A stretch of DNA of 64,000 bases from Leptothermofonsia sp049200465 (GCF_049200465.1 NZ_CP120836.1:1178001-1242000), one strand, 5' to 3'; shown: positions 16,863-26,631, counted from the first letter of the stretch. The notes: a model not told the origin generated them from the letters alone. A program made the numbers and translations.

Positions 16863-19619
16863 ATGCTTCGCTTTCTCGCCACAGTGCTGCTGACGTTAAT
16901 CTGTCTTGTCTCCTGTCATGCAGATCGTTCAATACCAGACGGTGTGACTGCCGAGTTAGAACCTGTGTCTGCTGTTTTAACGTCACGCCAGGTTCAGTCC
17001 TCTGCTCCTTTCATCTGGTGGGAAGCAGAAACTCCAACAAAAACGAACTTTCCTTCCCCCGATCGCAATCCCTTTTCTCCTGCCAATGAGAAGGAGTCGG
17101 AGGTGCTGTCAGCGGGGCAATGGATTGGGATAGACGGTCAATATGATGCCCCCCCTTTTCTGGAGTACACTGTCCAGGTTCCCAGCGCAGGCTCCTATTT
17201 CTTCTACAGTCGCAAATTCTGGCAGCATGGTCCATTCCGCTGGCGTTGGGATGACCAACCCTGGCAAGAGGTAGGGGCAAAACCTTACCTGATGGATGAG
17301 GTTGCTATGCGCCAGTTTGTGGGGGCAAACTGGGTTAGCCTGGGAAAGGTGGAGCTCGCGGCAGGAAGCCATCGATTCCGGGTTGAGTTGACGCGGGATA
17401 AGGGGGCTGCTGCGTTTGACTGTTTTATGCTGACCAAAACGCTGTTTCAACCCCGTGGCAAGCTCAAACCTGATCAGCGTTATGCCGCAAAAAACCTTTC
17501 CGGCTGGTTCATTTTTGACCCGGAGGTGGATTCCTTTCAGGCCAGCGCCTTGGATTTGCGATCGCTAAACGAATCCTTTGCTGGAGAAAACGGACGCATC
17601 CGGGTAAAGGGAGAAAAATTTGTCCACGAAAGAAATGGACAACCTGTCCGCTTTTGGGCAGTAAACACCTCCATGCAAAGCATCCAGATGGACAGGACGC
17701 TGATGGAGTATATGGCTCGCTCGCTGGCAAAGCGGGGAGTGAATATGGTGCGCTTGCATGGGGAAATCTGGTCAAAGGATTTTCGCAAAATTGATCCAGC
17801 CGACATTGACCGATTGTTTGCGTTTGTCGCCGCAATGAAGCAGGAAGGCATTTATACCTGTTTATCGATCTACTTTCCCCTCTGGCTGGAGCTGGATCAG
17901 GCTGATGGCTTTGCGGGGTATAGCAAACAGCACCCCTTCTCACTGCTGTTTTTCAACCAGGACTTTCAAAAGATTTACTACGATTGGTGGCGCTCGCTCC
18001 TAACAAAAGTCAACCCCTACACAGGTCAAACCCTGGCCGCTGATCCAGCCGTCGCCATGGTAGAGCTGGTCAACGAAGACTCCTACCTGTTCTGGACCTT
18101 TGAGCCCTACAAAACCATTCCAGAGGCACAGATGGAAATTCTGGAAAAGCAGTTTGGCACCTGGTTGACCGATAAGTATGGTTCCCTCGATCAGGCTCTC
18201 CGCACCTGGTCAACTTCACCAGGAAAAAACAATCCCAAACCTCCCCAGGCCGATCAACCTCAGTCGGGTCGGATCAGTTTTCTGAAACTCTACGACGTGT
18301 TTTCTAACCCGGATTCGCTGCGAGCGCAGGACACCGCCACGTTTTTGACCGAGAGCCAGAAGCAGTTTTTCCAGGAAGCCAGCCGTCGCCTGCGGCAAGA
18401 CTTCAAATATCAGGGGTTGATTTATGCCTCTAACTGGGTTACGGCAGATTCCCACATCCTGGGTCCCCTGGATAAATACAGCAACACGGTTGCTGACTTG
18501 ATGGACCGTCACGGCTATTTTGGCTCGCCCCATAAGGGGGAGCGATCCGCCTATGCTCTGAGTCGGGGTGATACTTACTATGACCGTTCTGCCCTCTTGT
18601 TTACGTCCTTTGACAGGGAGCAGGAGCATAACTTCAGCCTGCCGATTATGGACATCCGCTACAACGGGATGCCTTCAATCATCACCGAAATCAACGCCAA
18701 CATGCCCAACCGTTTCCGGGCTGATTTTCCGCTGCTGGCCTCTGCCTACGGTTTGTTGCAAGGCTCAGATGGGTTCTTCTTCTTTGTCATGGGCTACTCC
18801 TGGGATGCCTCTCTGGGCAAATTTGCGATCGCCTCACCCGTCACTCTGGGTCAGTTTCCAGCCCTTGCCTGGATGTATCGCAAAGGTTTGTTAGCGGAGG
18901 GCAGGGATGTAATCGATGTCACCCTCAAGCTGGATGACCTCTACGCCTTGCGAGGGGCTCCTGTCACGGCTCCCCAAAATCTGGATGAGTTTCGGGCAAA
19001 GGATATTCCAGCGGGACAGGTGTTGCAGAGCGATCGCGCCAGTAGCATTGATCCCCTCGCCTTTCTGGTTGGAAAAGTCAATCTCCGCTTCTCGAAAGAC
19101 AAAGCCTCCGCCAGTCAGGTTGAGCTATCCAGTTTCATCGACCGCAAAGCCAAGACGGTGCGCAGCTCTACCGGACAGCTTTCCTGGGACTACCGCAAAG
19201 GACTGGTCACAGTCAACGCTCCCCAGGCTCAAGGGGCGACAGGTTTCTTGAAACAGGCAGGTAGTCTGCAACTGAGTGATATCACGCTCAATTCAGGTCT
19301 GGACTACGGCACCATCCTTCTGGTTGCCCTGGATGACCAACCCATTACCCAATCCCGTCGGATGTTGCTCCAGGTCATGTCTGAGGAACAGAACTTTGGC
19401 TGGAGAACAACTGGCTCATCCCAGAAAACGATTGAGAGCGTGGGCAATCCCCCCATTCTGGTACGCAATCTTTCTGGACGGATTTCTCTTAAGCGAAACG
19501 ACGCCGGAAGTTTGACCGTGAAGGCTCTAGATGCCAATGGTTATTCAGTTACCAATGTGGGAAATGCAGCCCAGTTCGATTTACGCCCCAACGCTTTCTA
19601 TTATCTGATTGAAAAATAG
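16863..19619 (+). CDS. Large lipoprotein glycoside hydrolase (GH5/GH-A clan-like) with N-terminal carbohydrate-binding-like domain
   Basis: 918 residues from the ATG at 16863; a TTG 33 bases upstream is also in frame. A lipoprotein signal peptide is clear, with lipobox LVSC at residues 15-18. Residues about 45-190 form a CBM6/35-like beta-sandwich (WWEAETP, LEYTVQVPSAGSYFFYSRKFW, AGSHRFRVELTRDKGAAAFDCFML). A TIM-barrel follows: RFWAVNTS, GVNMVRLHG, then VELVNED with candidate acid/base Glu405 and SIITEINANMP with candidate nucleophile Glu609, the two-Glu pattern of clan GH-A. A C-terminal beta region follows. The substrate is unknown. It probably acts at the outer face of the cell, and is unlinked to other sugar genes. 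Confidence 0.85.
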   Translation: MLRFLATVLLTLICLVSCHADRSIPDGVTAELEPVSAVLTSRQVQSSAPFIWWEAETPTKTNFPSPDRNPFSPANEKESEVLSAGQWIGIDGQYDAPPFLEYTVQVPSAGSYFFYSRKFWQHGPFRWRWDDQPWQEVGAKPYLMDEVAMRQFVGANWVSLGKVELAAGSHRFRVELTRDKGAAAFDCFMLTKTLFQPRGKLKPDQRYAAKNLSGWFIFDPEVDSFQASALDLRSLNESFAGENGRIRVKGEKFVHERNGQPVRFWAVNTSMQSIQMDRTLMEYMARSLAKRGVNMVRLHGEIWSKDFRKIDPADIDRLFAFVAAMKQEGIYTCLSIYFPLWLELDQADGFAGYSKQHPFSLLFFNQDFQKIYYDWWRSLLTKVNPYTGQTLAADPAVAMVELVNEDSYLFWTFEPYKTIPEAQMEILEKQFGTWLTDKYGSLDQALRTWSTSPGKNNPKPPQADQPQSGRISFLKLYDVFSNPDSLRAQDTATFLTESQKQFFQEASRRLRQDFKYQGLIYASNWVTADSHILGPLDKYSNTVADLMDRHGYFGSPHKGERSAYALSRGDTYYDRSALLFTSFDREQEHNFSLPIMDIRYNGMPSIITEINANMPNRFRADFPLLASAYGLLQGSDGFFFFVMGYSWDASLGKFAIASPVTLGQFPALAWMYRKGLLAEGRDVIDVTLKLDDLYALRGAPVTAPQNLDEFRAKDIPAGQVLQSDRASSIDPLAFLVGKVNLRFSKDKASASQVELSSFIDRKAKTVRSSTGQLSWDYRKGLVTVNAPQAQGATGFLKQAGSLQLSDITLNSGLDYGTILLVALDDQPITQSRRMLLQVMSEEQNFGWRTTGSSQKTIESVGNPPILVRNLSGRISLKRNDAGSLTVKALDANGYSVTNVGNAAQFDLRPNAFYYLIEK

Positions 19620-20139
19620 AACCGAGGCAGGAAGGGAGTCGGGAGTAGAGGGGGTAGCGGTCAGTTCTCAGTCCCTAGTTCTCAGCACTCAGCGCTCAAA
19701 ACTCCCTGCCTCATCACTCCTTTACCCTACTCCCCACTCCTCCCCAGCAACTAATACCAGTTTTCTCAATCAAGGCTACCGATCAAAATTCCACCGCCTA
19801 TAGCACCTCCCCCTGGCATGGGGAGAATGGGAGGGGTTGAATGTGTAGCACTTAATAAAGTGATAGGTATAGCTGTCACCAGGTTGCTTAGGACTTTGGT
19901 TTTAAGGGGGTGTGGGGGTTGCGCCCCAGCCAGGGGTTCCACCCCCCCTGCACCCCATCTTAAACCTGGTGGCTATCGCTATATAACAACTAATAACTTT
20001 CCTTCCAACTTATTACCTATCACCGACCCTACGAGAGGCAATGATTTAGAAAATCTAATGAAAGCCGCAGGGCAGGAAAGTTATCATCAACAAATAACTG
20101 TTAAATTTAGTTGAACTTTCCGTCGCCTCAGGGCATCTT
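19620..20139. other. 520-bp gene-free stretch with a family A' element
   Basis: Low-complexity repeat text (CAGTTCTCAGTCCCTAGTTC style) up to about 19750, then AT-mixed sequence and the palindromic element at 19868-19983. No gene recognised. Confidence 0.65.
19868..19983 (+). repeat. Family A' palindromic element, copy 1
   Basis: TATAGCTGTCACCAGGTT at the left is mirrored by AACCTGGTGGCTATCGCTATA at the right; the centre is a GC-rich hairpin (GGGTTGCGCCCC and CCAGGGGTTCCACCCC). A short deletion relative lies at 50867-50930. Confidence 0.8.
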
Positions 20140-21282
20140 GTGAATTTACCCATACCCTCTCTCTTGTTGGCTGCTACGGATGTCGGTTCGCGCCCGCTAT
20201 TTGGAGATGTTGCGCTCGATGTTACAGTGCTGGTTCTGATGCTGGCACTTTCGGCCTTTTTCTCTGGGTCAGAGACGGCAATTACCGCACTGGATAACTT
20301 GAAACTCAAAGCATTGATCAAGGAACAGGGGGACCCAACCCGAATTTTTACTCTGGCGCTTAACAATCGACGTAGGTTCATTACTACTCTGCTGGTGGGT
20401 AATACCCTGGTCAACAACTTTTCCAGCATTTTGACTGGCAACCTGTTCTCGTTTTGGTTTGGTGGTAATCAGGCGCTGGGAATTGCCACGTTTGTGATCA
20501 CGTTTCTCACCCTCACGTTTGGGGAAATTGTGCCAAAGTCGCTGGCCATTAATAATGCAATGCCGCTATTCCGGTTGGTGGTACGCCCCATTTACCTGCT
20601 GTCCCAGATTCTTTCAGCGATCGGGGTGATCTGGCTCTTTGAAAAGATTACTCAATCGGCGATTCGTACCTTTCAGAGTGGGGTGGTGCAGCAGGATGAA
20701 TCGGTCAAGGACTTGCAGTTGTTGATTGAAATCTTGGGTGGGAAGGGGCACCTCGACCTGGATAAGCACCAGTTGCTGAACAAAGCATTGATGCTGGATA
20801 AACTCAGTGCCAGGGAAGTGGTGAAGCCCCGGATTGAGATGCGAACCATTTCGCGCGAGGCAACCCTGCAAGAACTGATTGACCTATGCCTGGAGACGGG
20901 CTATTCCCGAATTCCGGTGCAGGAAGAGTCCAAGGATGAAATTGTGGGGATTGTTCACCTGAAGCGTGCCCTTCAGCAGCTATATCACTTGAAAAATGAG
21001 GGTAAAACCACCGGACTGGTTACTGAAGCAATGGATCCGCCGGTGTACGTACCCGATACCAAGCAGGTGGCAGATTTGCTAAAGGAAATGTTGCAGCGGC
21101 GCATTCATATTGCGATCGTGGTGGATGAGTATGGCGGAACAGTAGGTCTGGTGACGCTGGAAGATATCCTAGAGGAATTGGTGGGAGAGATCTACGACGA
21201 AAGCGACTTTCCCAGCCGTGGCTTTTCCACCAGGGGAACGTCTGTGGGCGATCGCGAACGGGTCAGCCGCAGGTTGCGGTAG
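20140..21282 (+). CDS. Hemolysin-family CNNM/CorC-type transmembrane protein with CBS pair
   Basis: 380 residues starting at GTG. The DUF21/CNNM membrane domain comes first (LVLMLALSAFFSGSETAITALD near residues 30-50, then GEIVPKSLAI) with four hydrophobic segments. A tandem CBS domain follows (MLDKLSAREVVKPR, then VVDEYGGTVGLVTLEDILEELVGEIYDE). The usual C-terminal CorC_HlyC domain is absent: the frame ends about 20 residues after EIYDE. Relatives act in Mg2+/Co2+ or Na+ transport at the plasma membrane. Shortened forms of this kind are known in cyanobacteria; loss by truncation is also possible. Confidence 0.92.
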   Translation: MNLPIPSLLLAATDVGSRPLFGDVALDVTVLVLMLALSAFFSGSETAITALDNLKLKALIKEQGDPTRIFTLALNNRRRFITTLLVGNTLVNNFSSILTGNLFSFWFGGNQALGIATFVITFLTLTFGEIVPKSLAINNAMPLFRLVVRPIYLLSQILSAIGVIWLFEKITQSAIRTFQSGVVQQDESVKDLQLLIEILGGKGHLDLDKHQLLNKALMLDKLSAREVVKPRIEMRTISREATLQELIDLCLETGYSRIPVQEESKDEIVGIVHLKRALQQLYHLKNEGKTTGLVTEAMDPPVYVPDTKQVADLLKEMLQRRIHIAIVVDEYGGTVGLVTLEDILEELVGEIYDESDFPSRGFSTRGTSVGDRERVSRRLR

Positions 21283-21290
21283 ACAAATGG

Positions 21291-22148
21291 TTACCGGATA
21301 CGTCTACGGCGCTCTTCGTTTTTGCGATCAATGAGTCCCCACTTCTCGTCGCTGAGATGGGGAGTAGCCTGGATGCGTTGAATGGCCCACTGGTTGTATT
21401 CCGGGTTGATTTCGCAGCCCAGCCACCTGCGGCCAGATTGTTCCGCCACCACCAGGGTCGTGCCAGAACCAGAAAAGGGATCTAAAACCGTATCCCCTCG
21501 ATCGGCAGCGGCAAACACTAACCGTCGGATCAGTTCTTCGGGTTTTTGGGTGGGGTGTCGGGTTTTTTCCTGCATTCCGTTGCAGGTGGTGGGGATCTCA
21601 ATCACATCTTTAGGTTTGGCTCCATTGGGATGGGGAGTCCAGTTTTCCCGCTGTTTGCCGTTGCCATATTGGCTGGTGGCAGCCTGGGGATGGGCGGGAT
21701 AGCGGAGGGTATGGTTGCTGTAGGGAATACGGACGCGATCGATGTTGATTTTGGTATGAGCCGTTTTACGCAGGTGCAGGATGCTCTCGTGGGAACGACC
21801 CCAGTCGTTGCCCAGATTAGCTTTATTTTTGTAGTGCCAGATGAGCCAGCGGCATTCCTTGAAGTAGCGGCAGGAGGGATGCTTGAGATCTGCCAGAATT
21901 TCTGAAAAGCCCATAATGTAAAGCGATCCAGTAGGCTTTAAAACTCTGGCCGCTTCCTGAATCCACTGCATGGACCAGTGGATGTAGTCTTCTTGAGACT
22001 CAAAGGTATCCCACTCCGCCTTTTTCAGATTGTAGGGGGGGTCTGCAAAAACAAGATCAATGGACTCATCGGCAAGAGTGGGCAGCCATTCCAGAGAATT
22101 TCCTAAGAACAGAGTGCCGTTCGCGTTCTGAAAATCACTTGTCACCAT
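21291..22148 (-). CDS. Solitary DNA methyltransferase (DPPY, beta-class order)
   Basis: 285 residues. Motif IV ADPPYNL occurs near residue 36 and the SAM-binding DPFSGSGTTLVVAEQSGRRWLGCEINPEY block near residues 225-250, so the catalytic motif precedes the SAM motif (beta type). DPPY indicates N6-adenine or N4-cytosine methylation. The TRD between them includes GNDWGRSHESILHL and HPTQKPEELI. No restriction enzyme is adjacent, so it is probably an orphan. The start overlaps the end of the TPR gene by 14 bases, so the two are translationally coupled. The target site cannot be read from the sequence. Confidence 0.93.
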   Translation of the reverse strand: MVTSDFQNANGTLFLGNSLEWLPTLADESIDLVFADPPYNLKKAEWDTFESQEDYIHWSMQWIQEAARVLKPTGSLYIMGFSEILADLKHPSCRYFKECRWLIWHYKNKANLGNDWGRSHESILHLRKTAHTKINIDRVRIPYSNHTLRYPAHPQAATSQYGNGKQRENWTPHPNGAKPKDVIEIPTTCNGMQEKTRHPTQKPEELIRRLVFAAADRGDTVLDPFSGSGTTLVVAEQSGRRWLGCEINPEYNQWAIQRIQATPHLSDEKWGLIDRKNEERRRRIR

Positions 22149-23241
22149 CTTCTGTGAGACTGACCAACCGCTCGATTAATATAGTTTCCTGGTCAATGTC
22201 TTGCAGGTCGCGAGCCACAGCGATCGCCCGCTCATAGGTTGCCTTTGCGTTTGGGTAGTCGCCCGCCCGCTGGTAAAGTTGGGCAAGGGCATGTAGCGAG
22301 GTCAGCTCCTGACGCAGGTTTTCCTGAAACTGTGCAATCTCCAGGCGTTTGTTCAGCATCTCAACGGATTGCTGGTAGGAGCCAGAGATGTTAAAGGCGG
22401 TTACCATACCGTCAATTGCCCGGTACTGGTTGGGGCGATCGCGGTTTATATCCGCCAGCCGAAATGCCAGTGCATAGTACTTCATTGACTCCGGGTAGCG
22501 TCCGGTCACCCGGTACACATCCCCCAGATTGTTGAGCGTGGTTGCCTGGGCATGGGTATTGGCCGCTTTGCGGCTGGCAAGCAAGGACTGCTCAAACTCA
22601 GCTACGGCGCGATCGTGATTACCAGTGCTGAAGGCCAGTAAGCCAAGGCTATCGTGAGAAAGCGCCTGTCCGTCGAGGCTATAAATGCTATTGGAGATCG
22701 TCAACGCTTCCACAAATAGTTGTTCTGCGCCTTCCGTGCCGCCCCGTGGGTAAAGACTTCGACCCAGATTGTTGAGAACATAAATTTGAGTTTCGAAGTC
22801 CTGGCGATCGCGGACAAGGGCTAACTGCCGCCGTAGTACATCTTCCAATGCCGGATATTGCCCCAATTTGCCGTAGGCAGAGGCTAGGTAACTGTAGGCG
22901 ACGGTTTCAGCTTCCTGATCACCCAGGCCCTGGTAAATTGCCAGTGCCGTCTGCCAGGACTTGACCGCCTCCTGGAGCCGCCCATCCATCTCCAGAGTCT
23001 TGCCTACCTGCAACAGTTGGTCAGCCGTACTGCGCGATCGCCCGTAGGTGCCATTGTTGAGCCGAATGGTGAGTTGCTGATTGAGATCAGATGCCATTAC
23101 CGGACTGCTCCAACCCAGGGCAGTCCCTGTTGCAAAGGGTGGTAACACAGCAATCCCAAGAGCGATCGCCCACAACCGATGCCCAATCAACCCCCGCCGC
23201 CAATACGACCTTTCCCCACTTTGCCGATCCATCGCACTCAC
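22135..23241 (-). CDS. Exported TPR-repeat protein
   Basis: 368 residues. After a basic start (RRGLIGHRLW) a hydrophobic signal segment runs to an Ala-rich cleavage area (VMASDLNQQL, around residue 50). Then come about seven to eight tetratricopeptide repeats with the pattern A-x-x-x-x-x-L-x-x-x-x-x-x-L-G (for example ALAIYQGLGDQEAETVAYSYLASAYGKLGQYPAL and DYPNAKATYERAIAVARDL). TPR proteins act as protein-binding scaffolds, here likely in the periplasm or at the membrane. It is followed, with overlap, by a DNA methyltransferase and preceded by a sigma-like gene. Confidence 0.88.
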   Translation of the reverse strand: MSAMDRQSGERSYWRRGLIGHRLWAIALGIAVLPPFATGTALGWSSPVMASDLNQQLTIRLNNGTYGRSRSTADQLLQVGKTLEMDGRLQEAVKSWQTALAIYQGLGDQEAETVAYSYLASAYGKLGQYPALEDVLRRQLALVRDRQDFETQIYVLNNLGRSLYPRGGTEGAEQLFVEALTISNSIYSLDGQALSHDSLGLLAFSTGNHDRAVAEFEQSLLASRKAANTHAQATTLNNLGDVYRVTGRYPESMKYYALAFRLADINRDRPNQYRAIDGMVTAFNISGSYQQSVEMLNKRLEIAQFQENLRQELTSLHALAQLYQRAGDYPNAKATYERAIAVARDLQDIDQETILIERLVSLTEDGDK

Positions 23242-23319
23242 ACCTTACCCTATTGCCTCTAGCCGAACTCAAAACTCAAAACTTAGAACTCAAAACTCCC
23301 CACCCTCCTCCCACTCTTC

Positions 23320-23997
23320 CTATACCCGATTTGCGGCATCCGCATCCAGATGTCGATCTGCCCCACCCAAACCAGTGAACAGGTAAATTGTGCGCACATC
23401 CTCTGGCAACGCCGCTTCTAGCTGGCGATAGCCCTCCTGAAGTTGGGCTCTCACCTCCGCAGGCGGCATCACCTCACCCTCAGCCCGCAGATAAGCCGAG
23501 ATGCGAGTCTCACTCCAGTTAAAGGTTTGGGCCATCAAAACAATCAGTCGCAGGGTGGGCGGAAGCTGGTCGAGAGCCCGCTCAATGTAGCACCAGAGGG
23601 GTGGAGAAGCCGCCTTCAGGTCATAATGAATCGCCTCAACTGGGGGTAACTCTGAGCGATTGATGCAAATTGCAGTTACATTTAGCAGCCAGCTCTGAAG
23701 CGTCATTCCGGCACTTTCACCACGGCGCAAATCCAAACCACCCAGTTCATGAAAGATATGCCGCCAGGTGGTGGCGAACAGGTAATCTGCCTGGACGGGC
23801 GATCGCGCCGAATGCCGGATCAGAGTATAAATCATCGGGCTATAGCGGCAGAAGATAGCGGCAAAATATTGCCCTGCATCGGGGTGGCGCTGAAACAGCG
23901 TCAATAGCTCCTGATCGCTGTAGTGAACCAGTGACTTTACAATCGGATGATTGCATTCAGGAAACGTTGGAATCGCAGGAAATGGTGGGATTGACAC
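23320..23997 (-). CDS. ECF-like sigma-70 family protein (divergent)
   Basis: 225 residues. Residues about 25-60 (HYSDQELLTLFQRHPDAGQYFAAIFCRYSPMIYTLI) fit sigma region 2.1-2.2; the C-terminal part (ALDQLPPTLRLIVLMAQTFNWSETRISAYLRAEGE) looks like region 4 with the DQLPP hallmark. The HTH is followed by a polar tail. The -10 recognition part is weak, so it may be a degenerate cyanobacterial ECF type. It lies 78 bases upstream of the TPR gene on the same strand, the gap filled with low-complexity text, suggesting a loose three-gene cluster with the methyltransferase. A run of A residues and an AT-rich region lie upstream. Confidence 0.78.
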   Translation of the reverse strand: MSIPPFPAIPTFPECNHPIVKSLVHYSDQELLTLFQRHPDAGQYFAAIFCRYSPMIYTLIRHSARSPVQADYLFATTWRHIFHELGGLDLRRGESAGMTLQSWLLNVTAICINRSELPPVEAIHYDLKAASPPLWCYIERALDQLPPTLRLIVLMAQTFNWSETRISAYLRAEGEVMPPAEVRAQLQEGYRQLEAALPEDVRTIYLFTGLGGADRHLDADAANRV

Positions 23998-24235
23998 AGC
24001 CAGTCACCAGCGTAGGGTTTTCAGGAAAGAATGACCTTTAAAAAAAATATATAGGCGGTTTTCCTAAATTGGTACGATTTCTTCAAAAAATGGTAACGAA
24101 ACGCCTTTACTATCTCTTCACTAATCCCTCTTCTCCAAAACCCTCTTGATAGAATAGGCTAAAGTGCTTAACAATATTGCTCTGCCATATACTCATTCCT
24201 ATTGGTAGCCATTCATCCTAACGACTCATCGACAA

Positions 24236-24823
24236 ATGTTTAATTTCAGCGGCATGACTCTCCTGACCTCATCCTCGCTTTTTGGCGCATTTATTCCAGG
24301 ACTGGATTCCCTATTCTCGACCCAGGGAATCATGGTGATGTTGCTGGGCGCTTATGCCGTTGCTATGTGGATGTTTCTGACCAGTGCGCCCAAAGTTTAT
24401 ACCGTCATGGTGTCAGATATGGAGCTTGCCCGCCAGCTCTACGAAGGCGAGCTAGAACTGCCCGTAGCAGATGTCCCTCTGCACTATTACTACAACTATG
24501 AACAGAGCCTAGGGACAGCGGCGATTGACCCCCTCTATGCCTCACCCGCCGTTAGTCGTTCAACGATTGGAGCGGCCAATACCTCCGATGGCCTCTGGTA
24601 CAAGCTAAAGAAGAACAGCCAACTCCACGTCATCTCCGGCGCCAGCCTGGGCGAGAAAAATCGCCAGAGGCATGTTTGCTTTGACCGGGATTGCCTGGAG
24701 CAAATTCTGTTGAGGATCCAGATGCGAGGTATGAAGTACAAAATTTTACGTGAAAAGCCGCTCAACTTTCTCGTCAAGGACTATGCAGGTAATGTGGTTG
24801 AGATGGCAGAAGTCTCAAACTAA
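24236..24823 (+). CDS. Conserved cyanobacterial protein with one membrane segment
   Basis: 195 residues. The N-terminus carries a hydrophobic span (GIMVMLLGAYAVAMWMFLTSAPKVY, about residues 30-55). It is followed by a soluble domain with the pattern VMVSDMELARQLYEGELELPVADVPLHYYYNYE and a C-terminal block DRDCLEQILLRIQMRGMKYKILREKPLNFLVKDYAGNVVEMAEV. That last part resembles the beta-alpha-beta layout of a VOC/glyoxalase domain, without obvious metal ligands. I recognise it as of a type kept across cyanobacteria but cannot name it. A plasma- or thylakoid-membrane anchor is inferred. Confidence 0.75.
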   Translation: MFNFSGMTLLTSSSLFGAFIPGLDSLFSTQGIMVMLLGAYAVAMWMFLTSAPKVYTVMVSDMELARQLYEGELELPVADVPLHYYYNYEQSLGTAAIDPLYASPAVSRSTIGAANTSDGLWYKLKKNSQLHVISGASLGEKNRQRHVCFDRDCLEQILLRIQMRGMKYKILREKPLNFLVKDYAGNVVEMAEVSN

Positions 24824-25006
24824 ATTAAAGGTCGTTTTCAAATAATCCACTTCACCCCTAACCTCCAGCCCCTAGCCTCTTTACAACGGTGCTAACTTAA
24901 CGGGAAAACCATTGTAAGACTTCGGTTCTGTACGCTCTCTGACAAGAATTGGCGATCGTTCGCTGCATAATGAGGATTCAGTTGTTTTGACAGGACCGAA
25001 AAAGTC

Positions 25007-26209
25007 ATGGGACGCGCCAAAAAAGTTGTACTGGCATACTCTGGCGGAGTGGATACATCTGTCTGTATCCCTTATCTCAAGCACGAATGGGGAGTGGAGG
25101 AGGTCATCACCCTAGCCGCCGATCTGGGACAAGGAGCCGAACTGGGCCCCGTTAAGGAAAAGGCTTTGAAATCGGGAGCCGAAGTTTCGCTGGTTATTGA
25201 TGCAACAGAAAGCTTTGTAAAGGACTATGCCTTCCCTGCTATTCAGGCCAATGCTCTTTATGAAAATCAATATCCCCTCTCAACTGCGCTGGCTCGTCCC
25301 CTGATTGCCAAGCTGTTGGTTGAGGCAGCTGAGGAGTATGGTGCCGATGCCGTAGCCCACGGCTGCACCGGCAAGGGAAATGACCAGGTGCGGTTTGACG
25401 TTTCCATTTCTGCCCTCAATCCAAATCTAAAAGTGCTGGCTCCGGCCCGGGAGTGGGGCATGAGTCGGGAGGAAACCATTGCCTACGGTGAGCGATTTGG
25501 GATTCCGGCTCCTGTCAAAAAGTCTTCTCCCTACAGCATTGATAAGAACTTGTTGGGCAGGGCAATTGAGGCTGGCCCTCTGGAAGACCCCTGGACAGAA
25601 CCGCCTGAAGAAGTGTATGAGATGACGGCTGCGATCGCCCAGACCCCCGACCAGCCCGAATACGTGGAAATTGGCTTTGAACAGGGAATTCCTACAACCC
25701 TCAACGGCAAAACCCTGAATCCCGTTGCCCTCATCACCGAACTGAACGAAATCGCTGGAAGACACAGCGTCGGTCGCATTGACATGATTGAGAACCGCCT
25801 GGTTGGCATCAAGTCACGGGAGGTCTACGAAACACCCGCCTTATCAGTCCTGATTCAGGCCCACCGCGACTTGGAGAGCTTGACCCTGACAGCCGATTTA
25901 CTCCATTACAAACGTGGCATCGAAGAAACCTATTCCCAGATTATCTACAACGGTCTCTGGTACAGCCCGCTGAGAGATGCCCTGGATGGGTTTGTGAAAA
26001 AGAGCCAGGAGCGTGTTTCTGGAACTGTTCGCCTGAAGTTATTCAAAGGGCATGCGATCGTGGTTGGGCGCAAATCTGCCTACTCCATTTACACACCCGA
26101 TCTGGCAACCTATGGTGCAGAAGATACCTTTGATCACAAAGCCGCCGAGGGTTTCATCTACGTTTGGGGGCTGCCCACTCGTGTCTGGTCCCAAAAGCTG
26201 CGACAGTAA
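25007..26209 (+). CDS. argG: Argininosuccinate synthase
   Basis: 400 residues, full length. The N-terminal ATP pyrophosphatase P-loop AYSGGVDTSV is at about residues 10-19, followed by HGCTGKGNDQVRFD (aspartate/citrulline binding) and SPYSIDKNLLGRAIEAG. It condenses citrulline with aspartate to argininosuccinate; the next enzyme, argH, lies 10 kb downstream. GGACCGAAAAAGTC precedes the ATG. It is a single gene with AT-rich sequence and a low-complexity block after it. Confidence 0.98.
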   Translation: MGRAKKVVLAYSGGVDTSVCIPYLKHEWGVEEVITLAADLGQGAELGPVKEKALKSGAEVSLVIDATESFVKDYAFPAIQANALYENQYPLSTALARPLIAKLLVEAAEEYGADAVAHGCTGKGNDQVRFDVSISALNPNLKVLAPAREWGMSREETIAYGERFGIPAPVKKSSPYSIDKNLLGRAIEAGPLEDPWTEPPEEVYEMTAAIAQTPDQPEYVEIGFEQGIPTTLNGKTLNPVALITELNEIAGRHSVGRIDMIENRLVGIKSREVYETPALSVLIQAHRDLESLTLTADLLHYKRGIEETYSQIIYNGLWYSPLRDALDGFVKKSQERVSGTVRLKLFKGHAIVVGRKSAYSIYTPDLATYGAEDTFDHKAAEGFIYVWGLPTRVWSQKLRQ

Positions 26210-26631
26210 ATGGTAAGAGGTTGAGAGCTGGATGAGTGGCTGAGTGGATGGGCGAATGAGTGGGAGGGTAGGGGTGTGAAGGAGTAATCGAGTAGTCGAG
26301 TAATGAAGTAATAAGGTATTTCCCTCCCCCTCACTTCTTCACTCCATCACTCTATTATTTACACACTCCCTTCCCCTTTCGTCTTCTCTTCTTCTTGCTT
26401 CCCTCTCCCCCGCGCTTACTCCCTGTGGTTAAAAGTTTCTATCCCGCTACAGGTAGATAATTTAGCCCCTAACTTGGGATAGATGCCATAAAGATGGATG
26501 TCTGAGATTTTCTATATCAGCAAAAAATTCAGGTATGGCTATAAGCAAAAACTAAATAGGTTTATGCTTACTAGAATTTCAATATGGCGTGCCCTGACTC
26601 TGCAAGTTTTTGGATCTGAGGAATCCAGTTT
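26210..26631. other. 422-bp intergenic region before the NarL-type regulator
   Basis: The first 190 bases are low-complexity repeat text (GAGTGGATGGGCGAATGAG and TCACTTCTTCACTCC style). The last 200 bases are ordinary and AT-rich (TATATCAGCAAAAAATTC, AAACTAAATAGG) and probably contain the promoter of the response regulator. No gene seen. Confidence 0.6.

Noticed and set aside
23081..23386. Plus-strand frames opposite the TPR/sigma junction
   Set aside because: They cover low-complexity repeat text and the signal peptide region of the TPR gene in antisense.
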